From assembly GCF_009017415.1 (NCBI RefSeq), contig NC_092409.1, positions 1,116,001-1,180,000 of the forward strand: a DNA stretch of 64,000 bases, read 5' to 3'. The DNA is from Aspergillus flavus. Its lineage: Eukaryota > Ascomycota > Eurotiomycetes > Eurotiales > Aspergillaceae. Position numbers and translations under genes: made by a program. The notes beneath the pieces are model-generated. The model did no database searches. It was not told where the DNA came from and saw nothing but the letters and a program-made list of their open reading frames with translations. Of this stretch, positions 46,637 to 57,633 are shown piece after piece. How positions within the stretch are numbered: position 1 is the stretch's first letter; each line of letters begins with the position of its first letter.

Positions 46637-48486
46637 ATGGCGAGGAAGCTTAGAGCGGCTGCACAGGCAGCACAACAGTCGCTGAGTATGTCCATCGCAC
46701 TCCCATCGTGTCTTTTTGTCTCGTGACCCGATCTTACAAAAACCACACTCACGGGCGCGTCCACTGACAGCTCCATAGGGAATGCTCCTCCTCCGCTCCC
46801 CGATGCCTCCGATGAGGAAATGGCTGAAGCGCCTCAGTCGCGCGGGTCTTCTCCCGCCATAGAAGATCCAGGCGATGCGTCCGACAAGGATCCCGATGTT
46901 GTCCCCGAACCCGACCCGCCACAGGAAGACGAGCCTGCCGCAGTCACCCATCCTCCATCGCGCGGCGACACTCCAACCCGTGGCCGTGTGTCCGCCATTC
47001 CGCGAAAACGACGTATCGGTCGGCCTCCGAAGAACCGCCCCCCTGACTGGGATCTGCCTGACGACGGTACGGCGGCGCCGCCGATTCATGTAAGCACGCC
47101 CGTGAAGAGGAGACGTGGTCGCCCTGCAGCTAGCGGCGGACGATGGGCTCGGAATCGGGGACCGTCGCATGTAACCCAGGTCCCGATTGACAAGGAAGGG
47201 AACATGATGGACGTCATTGATGATGAAGTGGCCCTGCCAGATGACCCTGAGGGTGAGACCAAAGTGGACAAGAATGGCGTTTTGAAGGGCGACCGAGAGT
47301 ATCGTGTTCGTACGTTTACGATTCTTAATCGTGGCGAGAAACATTACATGTTGTCGACAGAGCCAGCCCGATGTATTGGATTCAGGGACTCCTACCTGTT
47401 CTTTCAGAAACACAAGCTTCTTTACAAGATCATCATCGATGATGACGCCAAGCGTGATCTCATTGAAAGAGAGATCATCCCTCATTCGTATAAGGGTCGA
47501 GCCATTGGTGTGGTGACCGCTCGGTCCGTGTTTAGGGAATTTGGCGCCAAAATCATCGTTGGTGGCAGGAAAGTCGTTGATGACTACAACGTTAAGGCAG
47601 CCAGGGAGCGGGGGGACGTGGAGGGTGAACTCGCAGTGCCTGAGGATAAGCTCCCCCCTCCGGGAGAGCCATACAACAAGAATCAATATGTGGCGTGGCA
47701 CGGAGCTAGTAGCGTCTATCACACCCAAGCACCATCGGTGCCTCTGCCTACTGGTAAGGCTGTCGATTCTAAGAAGCGGAAAGTGACTGTTACTGGCGAT
47801 AACTGGATGCTCGAACATGCCCGAGAAGCTAGGTAAGTCACACCGTGGCATGACAAGGTTTCGTTGACCTACCAGCATGCTAATCATCTGATAGCCATTA
47901 TAATTCAATACTTTCGAACGTACGTCGCGAAAACCTTGGAGGCGTATACGATATTCATACGAATGCTATGCAATACCCCAAAATTATGCAGCCCTCACAC
48001 GCTCGTTGGGAGCGTCTACCACCTCCAGACCCTCGAGTAGCGACCAAGTTGACCAAAGAGATGTCGACTTTGAGTCTCACCAATGGAGCCGAAGAGGAGG
48101 AACCAACTACTGAAAGTGACGCGCAAGATGACAAGACCACCGAGGAAACGACCAACGACTCTATCTTTTCAACGATTCCCTATGCCTTTTCTCGTCGTTT
48201 CGCTATCCACGATGTTCATTACGAAACTCCACCGTATTCCAATATGGGCATTCCCGGGCCTGACGGCGATGTGCATGATCTCGGCTCAAACGGTATCATC
48301 AGCACCGCAAATCTATCATATCCTGAATTTGTGAGTCCCGAAATTCTGGCCGAGCTACCCGCAGACTGCAAGGAAGCTCTTGTCGAGGCCGCTGCGCGCG
48401 AGTGGGAATGGAAGTCCAAGTGGCACAGCGAGGTGGGCGACGGTGCTCGCACGACTCCGCTCAAGAGTTATGCCTGGTTTCCTTGA
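46637..48486 (+). CDS. RSC/SWI-SNF chromatin remodelling subunit (Rsc7/Npl6/Swp82 family)
   Basis: Three exons, 46637-46685, 46779-47832 and 47895-48486, give 564 residues. The acidic, Pro-rich N-terminus carries two AT-hook-like clusters (RRIGRPPKNRP and KRRRGRPAA) expected to touch DNA minor groove. The conserved Rsc7/Swp82 core begins near residue 150 (DKNGVLKGDREYRVRTFTI, RCIGFRDSYLFFQKH, GVVTARSVFREFGAKII) and continues over the last splice into NLGGVYDIHTNAMQYPKIMQPSHARW. The C-terminal segment is less conserved and ends in a region rich in acidic residues. Family members are auxiliary subunits of nuclear ATP-dependent remodellers; which complex cannot be told here. The short first exon (16 codons) was chosen because it is in phase and its ATG gives a basic helix. 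Confidence 0.88.
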
Positions 48487-49266
48487 CCTGGTCGTACTCT
48501 TCCAGCTTTGTCGATTAAATCCTTGAAGGACGGCCTCGGGACTTAGTGTTTAATTTCTTTCTATGTATGACACTGTGCTTGGTTTGGGCCGGTTTTATGG
48601 TTGGCATGAGAAAATGGGAGTTCTTCTGCGTTTGCTTCGGCGGTGTATTATGTTCCAATATTTCTTCAATTAATGTCTCTTCACCGATACCTCAGAGACG
48701 GCGGCAAGCAGGTTTGCCTTTATATGGATGTCATGTCGATGACAGATTAGACAATTCAATCAATCTTTCTATATGGCACAAGATGGTCCTCTCTATCTAT
48801 TGCTATGGACCCTGAAACAACTTTTGTCTGAGATTATCTAAATGGCCCTCTCTCTGGCCTACATTGACAGCTGTCGCGGTACACTTTTAGTCCATAAATT
48901 ATATTAGGGTTAGTACAGACAACCATTTCTAGGAACTTAGTAGTGCTTATTGATCATAGACTAATGACTAATTCTATCCTATCTGATTGATCTCTTAAGA
49001 ATGAGTGGGAATACCTATCCGTAATTCGCATGGTACGTAAGTGATAGGTTGCAGTCTAAATATATTTTCTTTTTCGGGAGTCCTCTACGTTATTCGACTA
49101 AATTTCTCAGAAAATATGTGTCTATCTTGGGTCTTTCAAATATTAATCATGACGAACTTCGTAATTCAATTAACCGACGCTTAATGATTGTATCGAATAG
49201 AATGGGCTAGCAAAGTGAGAAAAGAAGACAACTCGGGAAAGATAGAGTAAAATAAAGTGACGTGGT
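48487..49266. other. Convergent intergenic spacer
   Basis: 3' regions of the RSC7-like gene (plus) and SNF7 (minus) meet here. No gene or repeat supported. Confidence 0.45.
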
Positions 49267-50156
49267 TTATCCCATAGCCATCTCCGCGCGCAGCTTCTCC
49301 AGTTCTGCTTCCTCGTCTTCTTCCTCTTGTACCTTTGATTTGCCTTTGGCTGTAATTTAGAATTAGGTTAGATGGTTTTCTAGGTGATAGATCTATTTCA
49401 GATAGGGGGGACTTACGTTCTCCGTTCGCCGCGGCCGGTAACCGATTGAGTTGATCTGCAACCGGTACTGTCCCTGTGTGAAGCATCCGCTCGTCCATCG
49501 CCTCCTGTTCCAGACCTTCGAGCTCGGCGTCCAGCTCGGTCTCGTCTGCCTGGTCGCCAATCTGGGTGTTTGTGATAGCCTGTGCGATTTCCTCGCTGAG
49601 TTGGTGTTGCTCGCGGAGTTGGTCCCTGCAGTCCCCGTCAGTGGCGTTGGTCCCCAAAAGAGCCATAGAAGAGGGTATATCCAATATTGGAACACGCACA
49701 TTGTCTCATCAACCTTATCAATAGTCAAGTTACCGTGGATCTGCGTCATGGCTGCGCCAGCCTGCTTCATCGCGTTCAAAGTCTCCTGGTTGATATTCGC
49801 CGCCTCGATCGAATATATCTGTTGTTCTAGCTGGATGATTTGCGCCGTCGTCTGTTCGAGGTTCTTCTCGTGCACCTTCTTACGTCGCAGGGCAGACTTG
49901 GCCGCTGGACGATATCAGTCTCATTCGCTCCGGTAACGGGGAATAGAATACAGCGATACGAGAAAAGGGAAAGCCCCATACCATTCTTATTCGTCGTCAC
50001 GTTCTTCCTCGCCACGGCATCCTGCTCCTCCATCAGATTCTCCAGGTGCTTCTCGCGCTTCTGCAGCATATCAAGCTGCTCCCGCAGCTTGAGGATCGCA
50101 TCCTTAGGCGCATCCTTCCGCTTCTGGGCTGCCGAGCCGCCAAACCATGACCACAT
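49267..50156 (-). CDS. SNF7: ESCRT-III subunit Snf7/Vps32
   Basis: Four exons, 50156-49982, 49904-49700, 49625-49417 and 49349-49267, give 223 residues, the family's size. The protein starts MWSWFGG, the amphipathic membrane-inserting N-terminus of Snf7. A basic helical core (KLREQLDMLQKREKHLENLMEEQDAVARKN, ALRRKKVHEKNLEQ) is followed by an acidic, autoinhibitory C-terminal half. The terminal helix (EEAELEKLRAEMAMG) fits a MIT-interacting motif for Vps4/Bro1-type partners. Snf7 polymerises into spirals on endosomes for multivesicular-body formation. In Aspergillus, vps32 also supports alkaline-pH signalling through PalA. The gene is divergent from TEN1. Confidence 0.94.
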
Positions 50157-50721
50157 CTTGATAAGCGGTTTTAGGGGTTATATTATGTGGTTTTCCTCCG
50201 GTCCCAATTCTTAAAATGTATTATTACAGATAGTTGTCCACTATCCAAGTCTGTATGCTCCTCGACGCTCGGGACTAGAAATCGGTAGAAAGTGGTGGAG
50301 TCAGGCAGGGAAGATAATAGGCAGAGAGAGGGAGGGGCGGCGGTGGTCGAGTCTGGGCGGTGTCGTCGTAGGCTGTCGCGAAATGCAAATATCGGGGACA
50401 ATCGATCTCCGACAAAACAACGAATAGGTCTAGGGGGTGGTTGCTTAGCGCAGAACAAATCAAGGCAACAATATTGGAGACGATTGGGAATTCACGATGG
50501 CGGATGAGATCCGTTTTCCCCCTCCGTTGGCCCTATGACATACGCGCTAAGCCTATCGGAGTATTGATCACGTGGGATAGAGGTTGTATTCCTGGATTCT
50601 GTTTTGGGTTTAGTGTTATCTTTGAGGCATTGGAACTTGAATACCCTCGACCTTCTCCAGGTTGCGACGGCTTTTGATTTATGCTGGGGATTATGTCAGT
50701 TCTGCTTCTGTGATTTGAGGG
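50157..50721. promoter_or_regulatory. Divergent promoter of SNF7 and TEN1
   Basis: 565 bases between two start codons on opposite strands. Purine-rich on the plus strand at 50290-50345, i.e. a CT-rich leader for SNF7. No defined factor site is claimed. Confidence 0.45.
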
Positions 50722-51194
50722 ATGAATGGCCCTCCTCCTTCTACGAGAGCTTTTCTCTCTAGTGTACCTTCTCTTCCTGCTGGTTTGAAGGTTCGGTTTC
50801 TTGGTTGGTGCGTAGATTGTCCATTCTGGGATATGTATATCTCCGGCCGTACATGCCTAGTATAACAGCTAACCAGTCGGCTAACGACAGCGTAAAGACC
50901 TATAACATCACCACAGGCTACCTAATCCTAGAACATAACTACCCCCGCTGTAAGCCAACCCAAGAGCCACCCAGCATCCCCGTCGATGTCAATGCCGTTC
51001 TGGGAACGGTAACGGCGGATGAGTTGCGAGTTGGGGCGTGGGTTAACGTGCTCGGGTACGTGAGAAGAGAAGAGTCCTCGGCCTACGTGGAGGCAGTCAT
51101 GGTATTCCGAGCCGGAGCAATCGCAGTGGGAGAGTACGAAAGGATTCTGCATAATTCATTAGAAGTGGATCGAAGGGTGCAGAGGCCTAAATGA
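50722..51194 (+). CDS. TEN1: Telomere-capping CST complex subunit Ten1
   Basis: Two exons, 50722-50807 and 50891-51194, give 129 residues, the size of Ten1. The N-terminus MNGPPPSTRAFLSSVPSL leads into VRFLGCVKTYNITTGYLILEH, created by splicing at a GTGCGT donor and a CTAACGACAG acceptor. The rest (DVNAVLGTVTADELRVGAWVNVLGYV, YVEAVMVFRAGAIAVGEYERIL) alternates hydrophobic residues as in a single OB fold. Ten1 joins Stn1 (and Ctc1/Cdc13) to bind single-stranded telomeric DNA and promote C-strand fill-in. The family is short and divergent, so the call rests on overall pattern and size rather than catalytic residues. Confidence 0.78.
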
Positions 51195-51442
51195 TATTTT
51201 CTTCCAATTGACAGGAATATGCAAGGCAGGCTGATTGTGATTTTAACAAAGTGACATTTTCACTCTTTATATTGAACACACTATTCATTATGATTATCTT
51301 GAACACATATGCTTCGTTGCCGTACATGCGATATCGTATATGCGCCTTGAAATCGAACCGGACGCCAAATATGAGAATAACTGGAACTTTTGGGAAAATT
51401 ATCGCTGAATGTGGAGTATGCCGTTTTGGGTGATGCTGCAGT

Positions 51443-53331
51443 TTAAACCTCCATCTTCTCTTTCTCGGTTGCCTCTGCGTTTGCTCTCGCCTCCAGTCGT
51501 TGCTGAAGACGCAGTCGCTTCCCCTCCAATCTCTTCTTATCCTCCTGCATCCGCACAATCAAGGCACTCTTCCTCCGGATCTTGTATCCATACTTATAGA
51601 ACACAATCGGAATCGGAATAATAGCCACCTCAAGCAAACCAAGCAATGTCCCAGACCAATTAGGTCCAATCCCAGCATAGAGATACGTACCCACCAAGGG
51701 CAAAACACCGCCCAAAATACTCCGAATGACAGAGTTACCCGCCATGGCAGACGCGGCGTATACTCCATAACTATACGACAGATAATTCGACGCATAAATG
51801 AACACGCCCGTGTTTCCAGCGCCAAACGGAACTCCCGCGAGGATGGGCACAATCCAGTGGATGGACGCCGGAGCGCAGGTCCATGCAAACCAGAGTTCGC
51901 CGGCGGGGATGAGGATGGCGGAAATGCATACGATCGAGACCATGGCTTCTGGGGGCACTTTGCCGGTCTCAGGGTCGATTGCGTGGTTGTTGATCATACG
52001 GCGGATGAAGGGTTCGCAGGCGATGGTTATGAGGCAGCCGATGCCGATGCCCAGGAAGGCGAGGCCGGAGAGTCCGAGGGACCAGCCGCGAATATCGCGG
52101 AAGACGATGGGATAGGCGGTGAAGCAGAGGTATAGGATGCCGTAGACGATTGCGATGTAGATGTTCCAGAATATGCTGGGGTGGGTTGTTAGATCTGGAG
52201 ACCCGCGAGTTGCGATGTGGATGGGGGATATCTTACCAGATAGGCTCGGTGACAGCCATGACGAAGGGCCGTCCCAAATTTACTTTCAGGATCTCACCTA
52301 GACTAGCCTTTTGGTCGTATCGGCTCCAGTAGGGGTCCCCGGTCTCTTTGCGCATGCGAGCAGCTTTCTTCTGGAGGATTATGGGACCGTAAGTCTCTTT
52401 CATGATCAATGAGAAGACTAGAGCGACACCGGATAGCATCAGCGCGATCCAGTCCATCCAACGCCAGCCGAGATATTGCGTGACAAAGCCTCCAATGATT
52501 GGTCCCAAGACTAACGGCTGGTTAGATATGTGCCATACTGAATGGGATCGCATATTGATACGAACCTGGGCCATTTACTGGACCAATACTCCAAATCGAC
52601 ATTGCGAGGGCTCGCTCTTCATCATTGACTAGATCTGACACCATTCCTGGCGCAGTGGAAATCATGACACTACCAAAGAAAGCACCAATGAATCGTACAA
52701 CGATGAGAGTGGCTACAGATTCCGCGCGCGCACAGGGTATGATCAAAACCATAAAAACAAACAAGCAACCCACAGATACGGGCTTTCGACCGTACACCTC
52801 ACTTAAGGGTGCCATAAACATAGAGCCAACAGCAAGGCCGATAAGGTATAGAGTAAGGCCCAAGGTAACAATAGTGCTTGAAGTCCCAAACTCGGCCGCG
52901 ATGTCTGCGACGCCAGAGGTATATGAGGTGGAGTACAAGACACTGGTTACCGTTAGGCACGTTTAATTCTCACAGTCGGCAATGTATATAAACGGAAATA
53001 CTTACATGACCAGAGTGTTCCAGGACAGAAACGCAATTCCCATCCCTTTGTACCTGAGCGACCAGTTTTTGGGGTTCATCCGATCATTTTCATCCTCAAA
53101 GTCGACTTCGTACCTCGGGTCCGACGTTGCGTTAGTACCGATAGTGGTGGTCTTTCTGGCCAGAGAAGGCACCGACTGTCGCGAAGCTTGTGTGACAATT
53201 TGTTGTAGTTCTTCAGTATCCTCCGTCGAGGTAGACTCGGCAAGCGAATTGGTATCCGCCGGAGAGGCCTCCTCCTGGGCGTGTTGGGGCCATTTCTCGC
53301 AATCGGAAGGGTGATGCTTAGAGGAAGGCAT
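51443..53331 (-). CDS. MFS transporter, DHA1-type (drug/polyamine H+ antiporter-like)
   Basis: Four exons, 53331-53006, 52942-52566, 52510-52237 and 52175-51443, give 569 residues. About 95 polar N-terminal residues with a DENDRMNPKNWS segment precede twelve predicted membrane helices. Between helices 2 and 3 GSMFMAPLSEVYGRKPV matches MFS motif A. GPIIGGFVTQYLGWRWMDW is the motif C/helix 5-6 region common to DHA1 exporters, and SIWSIGPVNGP precedes it. A basic coiled-coil-like C-terminus follows helix 12. The substrate cannot be predicted: relatives export fungicides, mycotoxins or polyamines. Exon 2 ends at GTTCGT, an atypical donor, but the frame is preserved only by using it. No biosynthetic cluster is adjacent. 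Confidence 0.9.
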
Positions 53332-55429
53332 CCTGCCTGAGAATGTTCGCGATAGCAAATCGAACTCCCTGAAGCCCTATCCAGTGAGTCGCACAGAGCA
53401 GATCCCTGGTCTATATAGTTTCCCGCCGGAGGAATCGAGACGCAGGATATTAGGCGGGGATCTCGATAAGGTACATTAAACTCTTACAGATGGACGAGAG
53501 CATGGATTGGAAGATTGAAAAGAGATAAAAAAAAGTTTTGTCCTCGTACAAGCCTGAGAGCTATGGCTACACTTGGTGGTTGAATTTTGGTAGAGCAAAT
53601 AGTTTCACCTGGATGAGAGGCTCTCTTAGGACAGCCTGTGACGAAGTAATAGAAGTGAAACACAACAGGCCCTCAGAAAAATAAGACCAAAAATATCTGG
53701 ACAGGGAAGGATTGACAGTTTTATTTTTCACTGTAATGATTAGCGCCTTTGTTCGTTAATAATTATCTGGGTAGATGTGGGGCTCAGAGGCAAGTGCAGT
53801 TACTTTAGTATATGGAGATAAGGCGTCGACACATTTCCTTAGGGCACGAGCAAATGTGATCTATGCTAAATGTGGTATGATATTCCAAGAGTCTCGTACA
53901 TAAAGAACTCACAGTCTCAGTCGCCAAGAGAATTCGCAATCATGTTAACGTTGTCTGCTCGGGTATCTCATTTCTCTTGCCGGCCAGAGTCCGAGGTCGA
54001 GCAATTGCCTCCACATGTCCTAGACATACATAGAAGACCTTCGGAGAAAAGATTGATCTCTTACCGCTAGAGATCGACCTATCCAGGTAGACTCATGCAT
54101 CTTTCATCTTGGAAACTTGGTAGGTGTTGGCCACCTAAGCTGACGCTGTATCATGTGTTGTGGAACAAATCCCGGGCCCTCACCCAGGAGCAGCTCATTT
54201 CCGAGGTCATTCCGAGTATGATAGTTTAGCGCCGTTTATGATCTAAGTATGGGTGTTTACAGTCAATTGTAGGTTCGAATGCCTTGTTGGTGTTCTTCAA
54301 TGCTCAGCTTAAGCTCATTTACCCCATATCCCCGTACTCCAGACGGGGGAGGAGTCCATACGGCCCCAGTCAGTGGACAGTGAATGAATGGATCAATCAA
54401 TCAGTGATGGAAGAAATGGCGAGTCCCTCATCACTAAACTGCCAAGGTTAGGTCGACTCCACCAGGACGTTAGCCGAAGAATGAATGACTCATCAATTGG
54501 GGGTCTTTCGTCCACATAAAACACCACAACACCCGTTGTGACGACGAGTTTTTTGCCCAGTGAGCTTGAAGCATCAGTTCCGGTTTACCGCTCGTGCCGG
54601 TTTGCCGATCACAGGGACAAAAGTCAAGAGGTGAAACGCCACTAAAAAGGGAATGGAGTAGAGGCGATCGTGGTCAGAGTGAAGGCCTGGATCCATTGGG
54701 TATCCATGCGGGATATGGGGGCTTTCGGCTGTTAGTTCCGGAAACACGAGGGCGATAAGTAACTACTAAACTCTATGGTAGTAGTTGATAGGTAAGATAT
54801 TGGTAAAATATTGAGAAGAGGTAGCGCTTTAAATATTATTCTTCATGGAAGAGCATACCCTCTCCCTGGAGGTGGTGATTATTGAACTCAAGTGCCCTGC
54901 GAAAATGATAAAGTGCCCCGTCAATGTGCACAGACTATGGCGGGCTCCAAGTGAATAAATGAAACCCTGGATATGCATGAGGTGCCCCGGCAAAGTCAGG
55001 GGTATTAAATATACCTGACTCCCTAAAATGTATACTTAGGGCTCTGTGTGATTTCCTCCCCTTCTGGCAGCAGAACTTTAAATAAGCTATGCCCTTTTTA
55101 ATTTATTATTGATCAGACATGACTCGTTTGCGGTATCACGTGGGACCCTCTCTAAAGCGGCAACGGCAGAGTTAGGTTAACGAGTTAGAGCGGAATTGGA
55201 CTGCAGAAAACAGATCTTTCATAGTTCTAAAGCCCCATAGATAGACAACGATACTGAATATGTTAGGGGAGGGATACGATACATATTGTATCATTGAAGT
55301 GTATGCATTTCATCGGATTATACACGGTTAACTGGAATATCCAATGAGAACCCTACCTTTACGCAAATCGTCTGTTTGTTCTGTTGACAGGAAGCTTCAA
55401 CCTGGCGATCCACTTAGTCCATCAAAAGG
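53332..55429. other. 2.1-kb intergenic region
   Basis: This separates the MFS gene start (minus) from the Zn2Cys6 gene start (plus), so it holds two promoters. AT-rich, with short frames lacking domains (e.g. 53870-54070). No RNA or repeat recognised. Confidence 0.45.
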
Positions 55430-57418
55430 ATGAACTTACGAGCTTCGAAGGCCTGCGATCACTGTCGTGCATCTAAGAAGCGATGTCGTCCACCATTGCC
55501 GTGTCAGAACTGTATATCTGCTGGGGTGCGATGTATAGTTCGAGAGAAGGCAAGGTACGGTATTTCTAGACATGGCTCCTTTCTCTTCCCTTTCTCTTCA
55601 ATTCCTTTATAGACTTTCGTACTTCATCCCTTTCATTTTGTGCATCTCTAATCAAGGATATTAGGCCGTCACGAAGACGTAAGCCCCGGGAAATGGACGA
55701 AGTCCTGCCAAACAGCTATACAGAGCCACGGACCGCCAAGCTGAGTAGCAGCAGAGAACTTACTCCGATCTCAAAGACTGATCCTGCAGACTATGTCAAG
55801 GAATTAGTTTTCAACTACATCTACTCAACATACGGTTGGTAGCCATCTCCGCATGGCAGAGTTCAATGATTAAATGGTCGTAGATGTTGTCCTGAAATGC
55901 ACCCTTGAAGAGCCGACGGCAGTCCCAGATGATAGCCAACGCAGCGTGGGTTTCAGCTCCCCAGAGTCCGTCTGCGTCGATGCTACAACAATACATCAGC
56001 TCCTCTCAGTATCAGCAGCGGAGTTTGTCGCGCGACTCTCTCCAGTGGAAGTGTCATATCTAAAAACGCTCGCAAGTGATATACTGTCCCAAATCCCTTG
56101 TCACAAGAGCTACATGCCGATTCAGGACCTCATCAACCTGAACATACCCCTCGATCGACTTAGTCTTCTTCTCTCCGCATTAGCACTGTGTTGCATATAT
56201 CCCAAACAGATCGATAGCAATGCTTCCGCATATTTCTTGAGTTCTCGCTATCTGCTCAATTATCGTTATGTGAAACCTTCACTGGACCTTTGCATCGCAT
56301 GCTATATGCAGCATTTATATCTCCTGAAAACAGGACCAGATAATCAGGACACAGCCGCCCTTATCATGGCCATCCGCACAGCCCACGAACTGAAAATAAA
56401 TGAAACGGTGTCCCCAGATCGCTGTACGCTCCCGGCGAAACTGTACCTGTTTTTGTATTTCCACGACCAGTGAGCACCTCCCCATTTGCCCGTACATACA
56501 TAACCCGAAGGCAATCCTAAAATTAACCAATACTAGATGCTGCGCCATGAGCAACAACACGCCCCCTCTCATCAAAACAACCGACTACAAAGCCAACGTC
56601 TTCGACCACGTCCTCGAAGAAGAGCCTGATTTCCGGCCCTTATTCGACATCCTCGTAGCCAACGGCCAAGTCCTGGAAGCACTATACGGAAAACCCTGCG
56701 ACCACAGCAACATATACCACCTCGAGGAACTCCTCGGGTGCGTTTCCAAATCGGCCCGAAAACCAATGCAGCCATTTCTCGGACTTGACGGATTCACCAT
56801 GAACTATGAAGTCCCCGTCCAGATCCATATGTTCTGGTAAGTGCATGCAAAACGCAAACTAACCACACTATCACCCAACCCCCCATCAGACTTCCACCTC
56901 CCCCAGCATCTCTTATTTCCTGTCACTGATAGAGGAAATTCACTAGGGCAAGAATAACCCTCCGCGTGCACCGCCTCCCCCTAACAGAAGACTGGATCCC
57001 TTCAATGAGCATCTGCGTCCGTTCCTCCCAAATGATCCTGCTCCTCTACTTCCAAACCTACAACCCCTCCATGGCTCCCAACGCTGCCCAAAACCTCCAC
57101 AACCCCTCCGCCAGCCTCCTCGCCATGGAGGGCCGCCTGCCCCTCACCTGGCGCCAGGTGAAACGTATCATGACCTCCGCGTTCATCCTCATCTACGCGT
57201 ACTGGCACGGCGAGGTCACCTTCGAGGAGGTCTGTCGGGGCACTGCTATGGCGCTGGTGCTGCACGAGTGTCAGAGGGTACGGTGGGGGAGGGAGTTGGA
57301 TGGTGCGATGGCGGTTTTGAGGGATATTGCGGGGATTTGTGGGATGACTATTTTGCCGAATTTGTCGAGTTTGTTGCCGGATGTTGATTTGGGGGTTTTG
57401 AGGGTGATTGCTGGATAG
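55430..57418 (+). CDS. Zn2Cys6 fungal transcription factor
   Basis: Five exons, 55430-55554, 55665-55834, 55884-56469, 56537-56836 and 56947-57418, give 550 residues. The binuclear zinc cluster is at residues 9-35: Cys9-x2-Cys12-x6-Cys19-x5-Cys25-x2-Cys28-x6-Cys35, preceded and followed by basic residues. It is expected to bind CGG-type half sites. The remaining 450 residues are helical and resemble the middle homology region only loosely (LINLNIPLDRLSLLLSALALCCIY, SRYLLNYRYVKPSLDLCIACYMQHLYLL, the latter typical of regulators where a family sweep of activity precedes EL). The second intron uses a GTTGGT donor. It converges on a CYP505-type gene 215 bases away, so a local regulatory relationship is possible but not shown. 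Confidence 0.85.
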
Positions 57419-57633
57419 GGGATTTAGGAGAATGGTTTAATGAGCGGGTGTTGGAAGATGATATGATGTGTATGACTTTTGTTGGATTTGAGTACTCAAT
57501 CTAATGCACATGATAGTAATGCAGGGTATGCAGCTGAAAAAACAACATAATAAACCCGAAACAGCTCAATCGGCTAGAATCCATGATATAGAACCCAAAA
57601 TATGTCCAAAGTCAAATAAGCCCACCACTTAAA

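Noticed and set aside
46400..47908. 502-codon minus-strand frame
   Set aside because: Antisense to the RSC7-like gene; the plus-strand exons have AT-hooks and the conserved family core.
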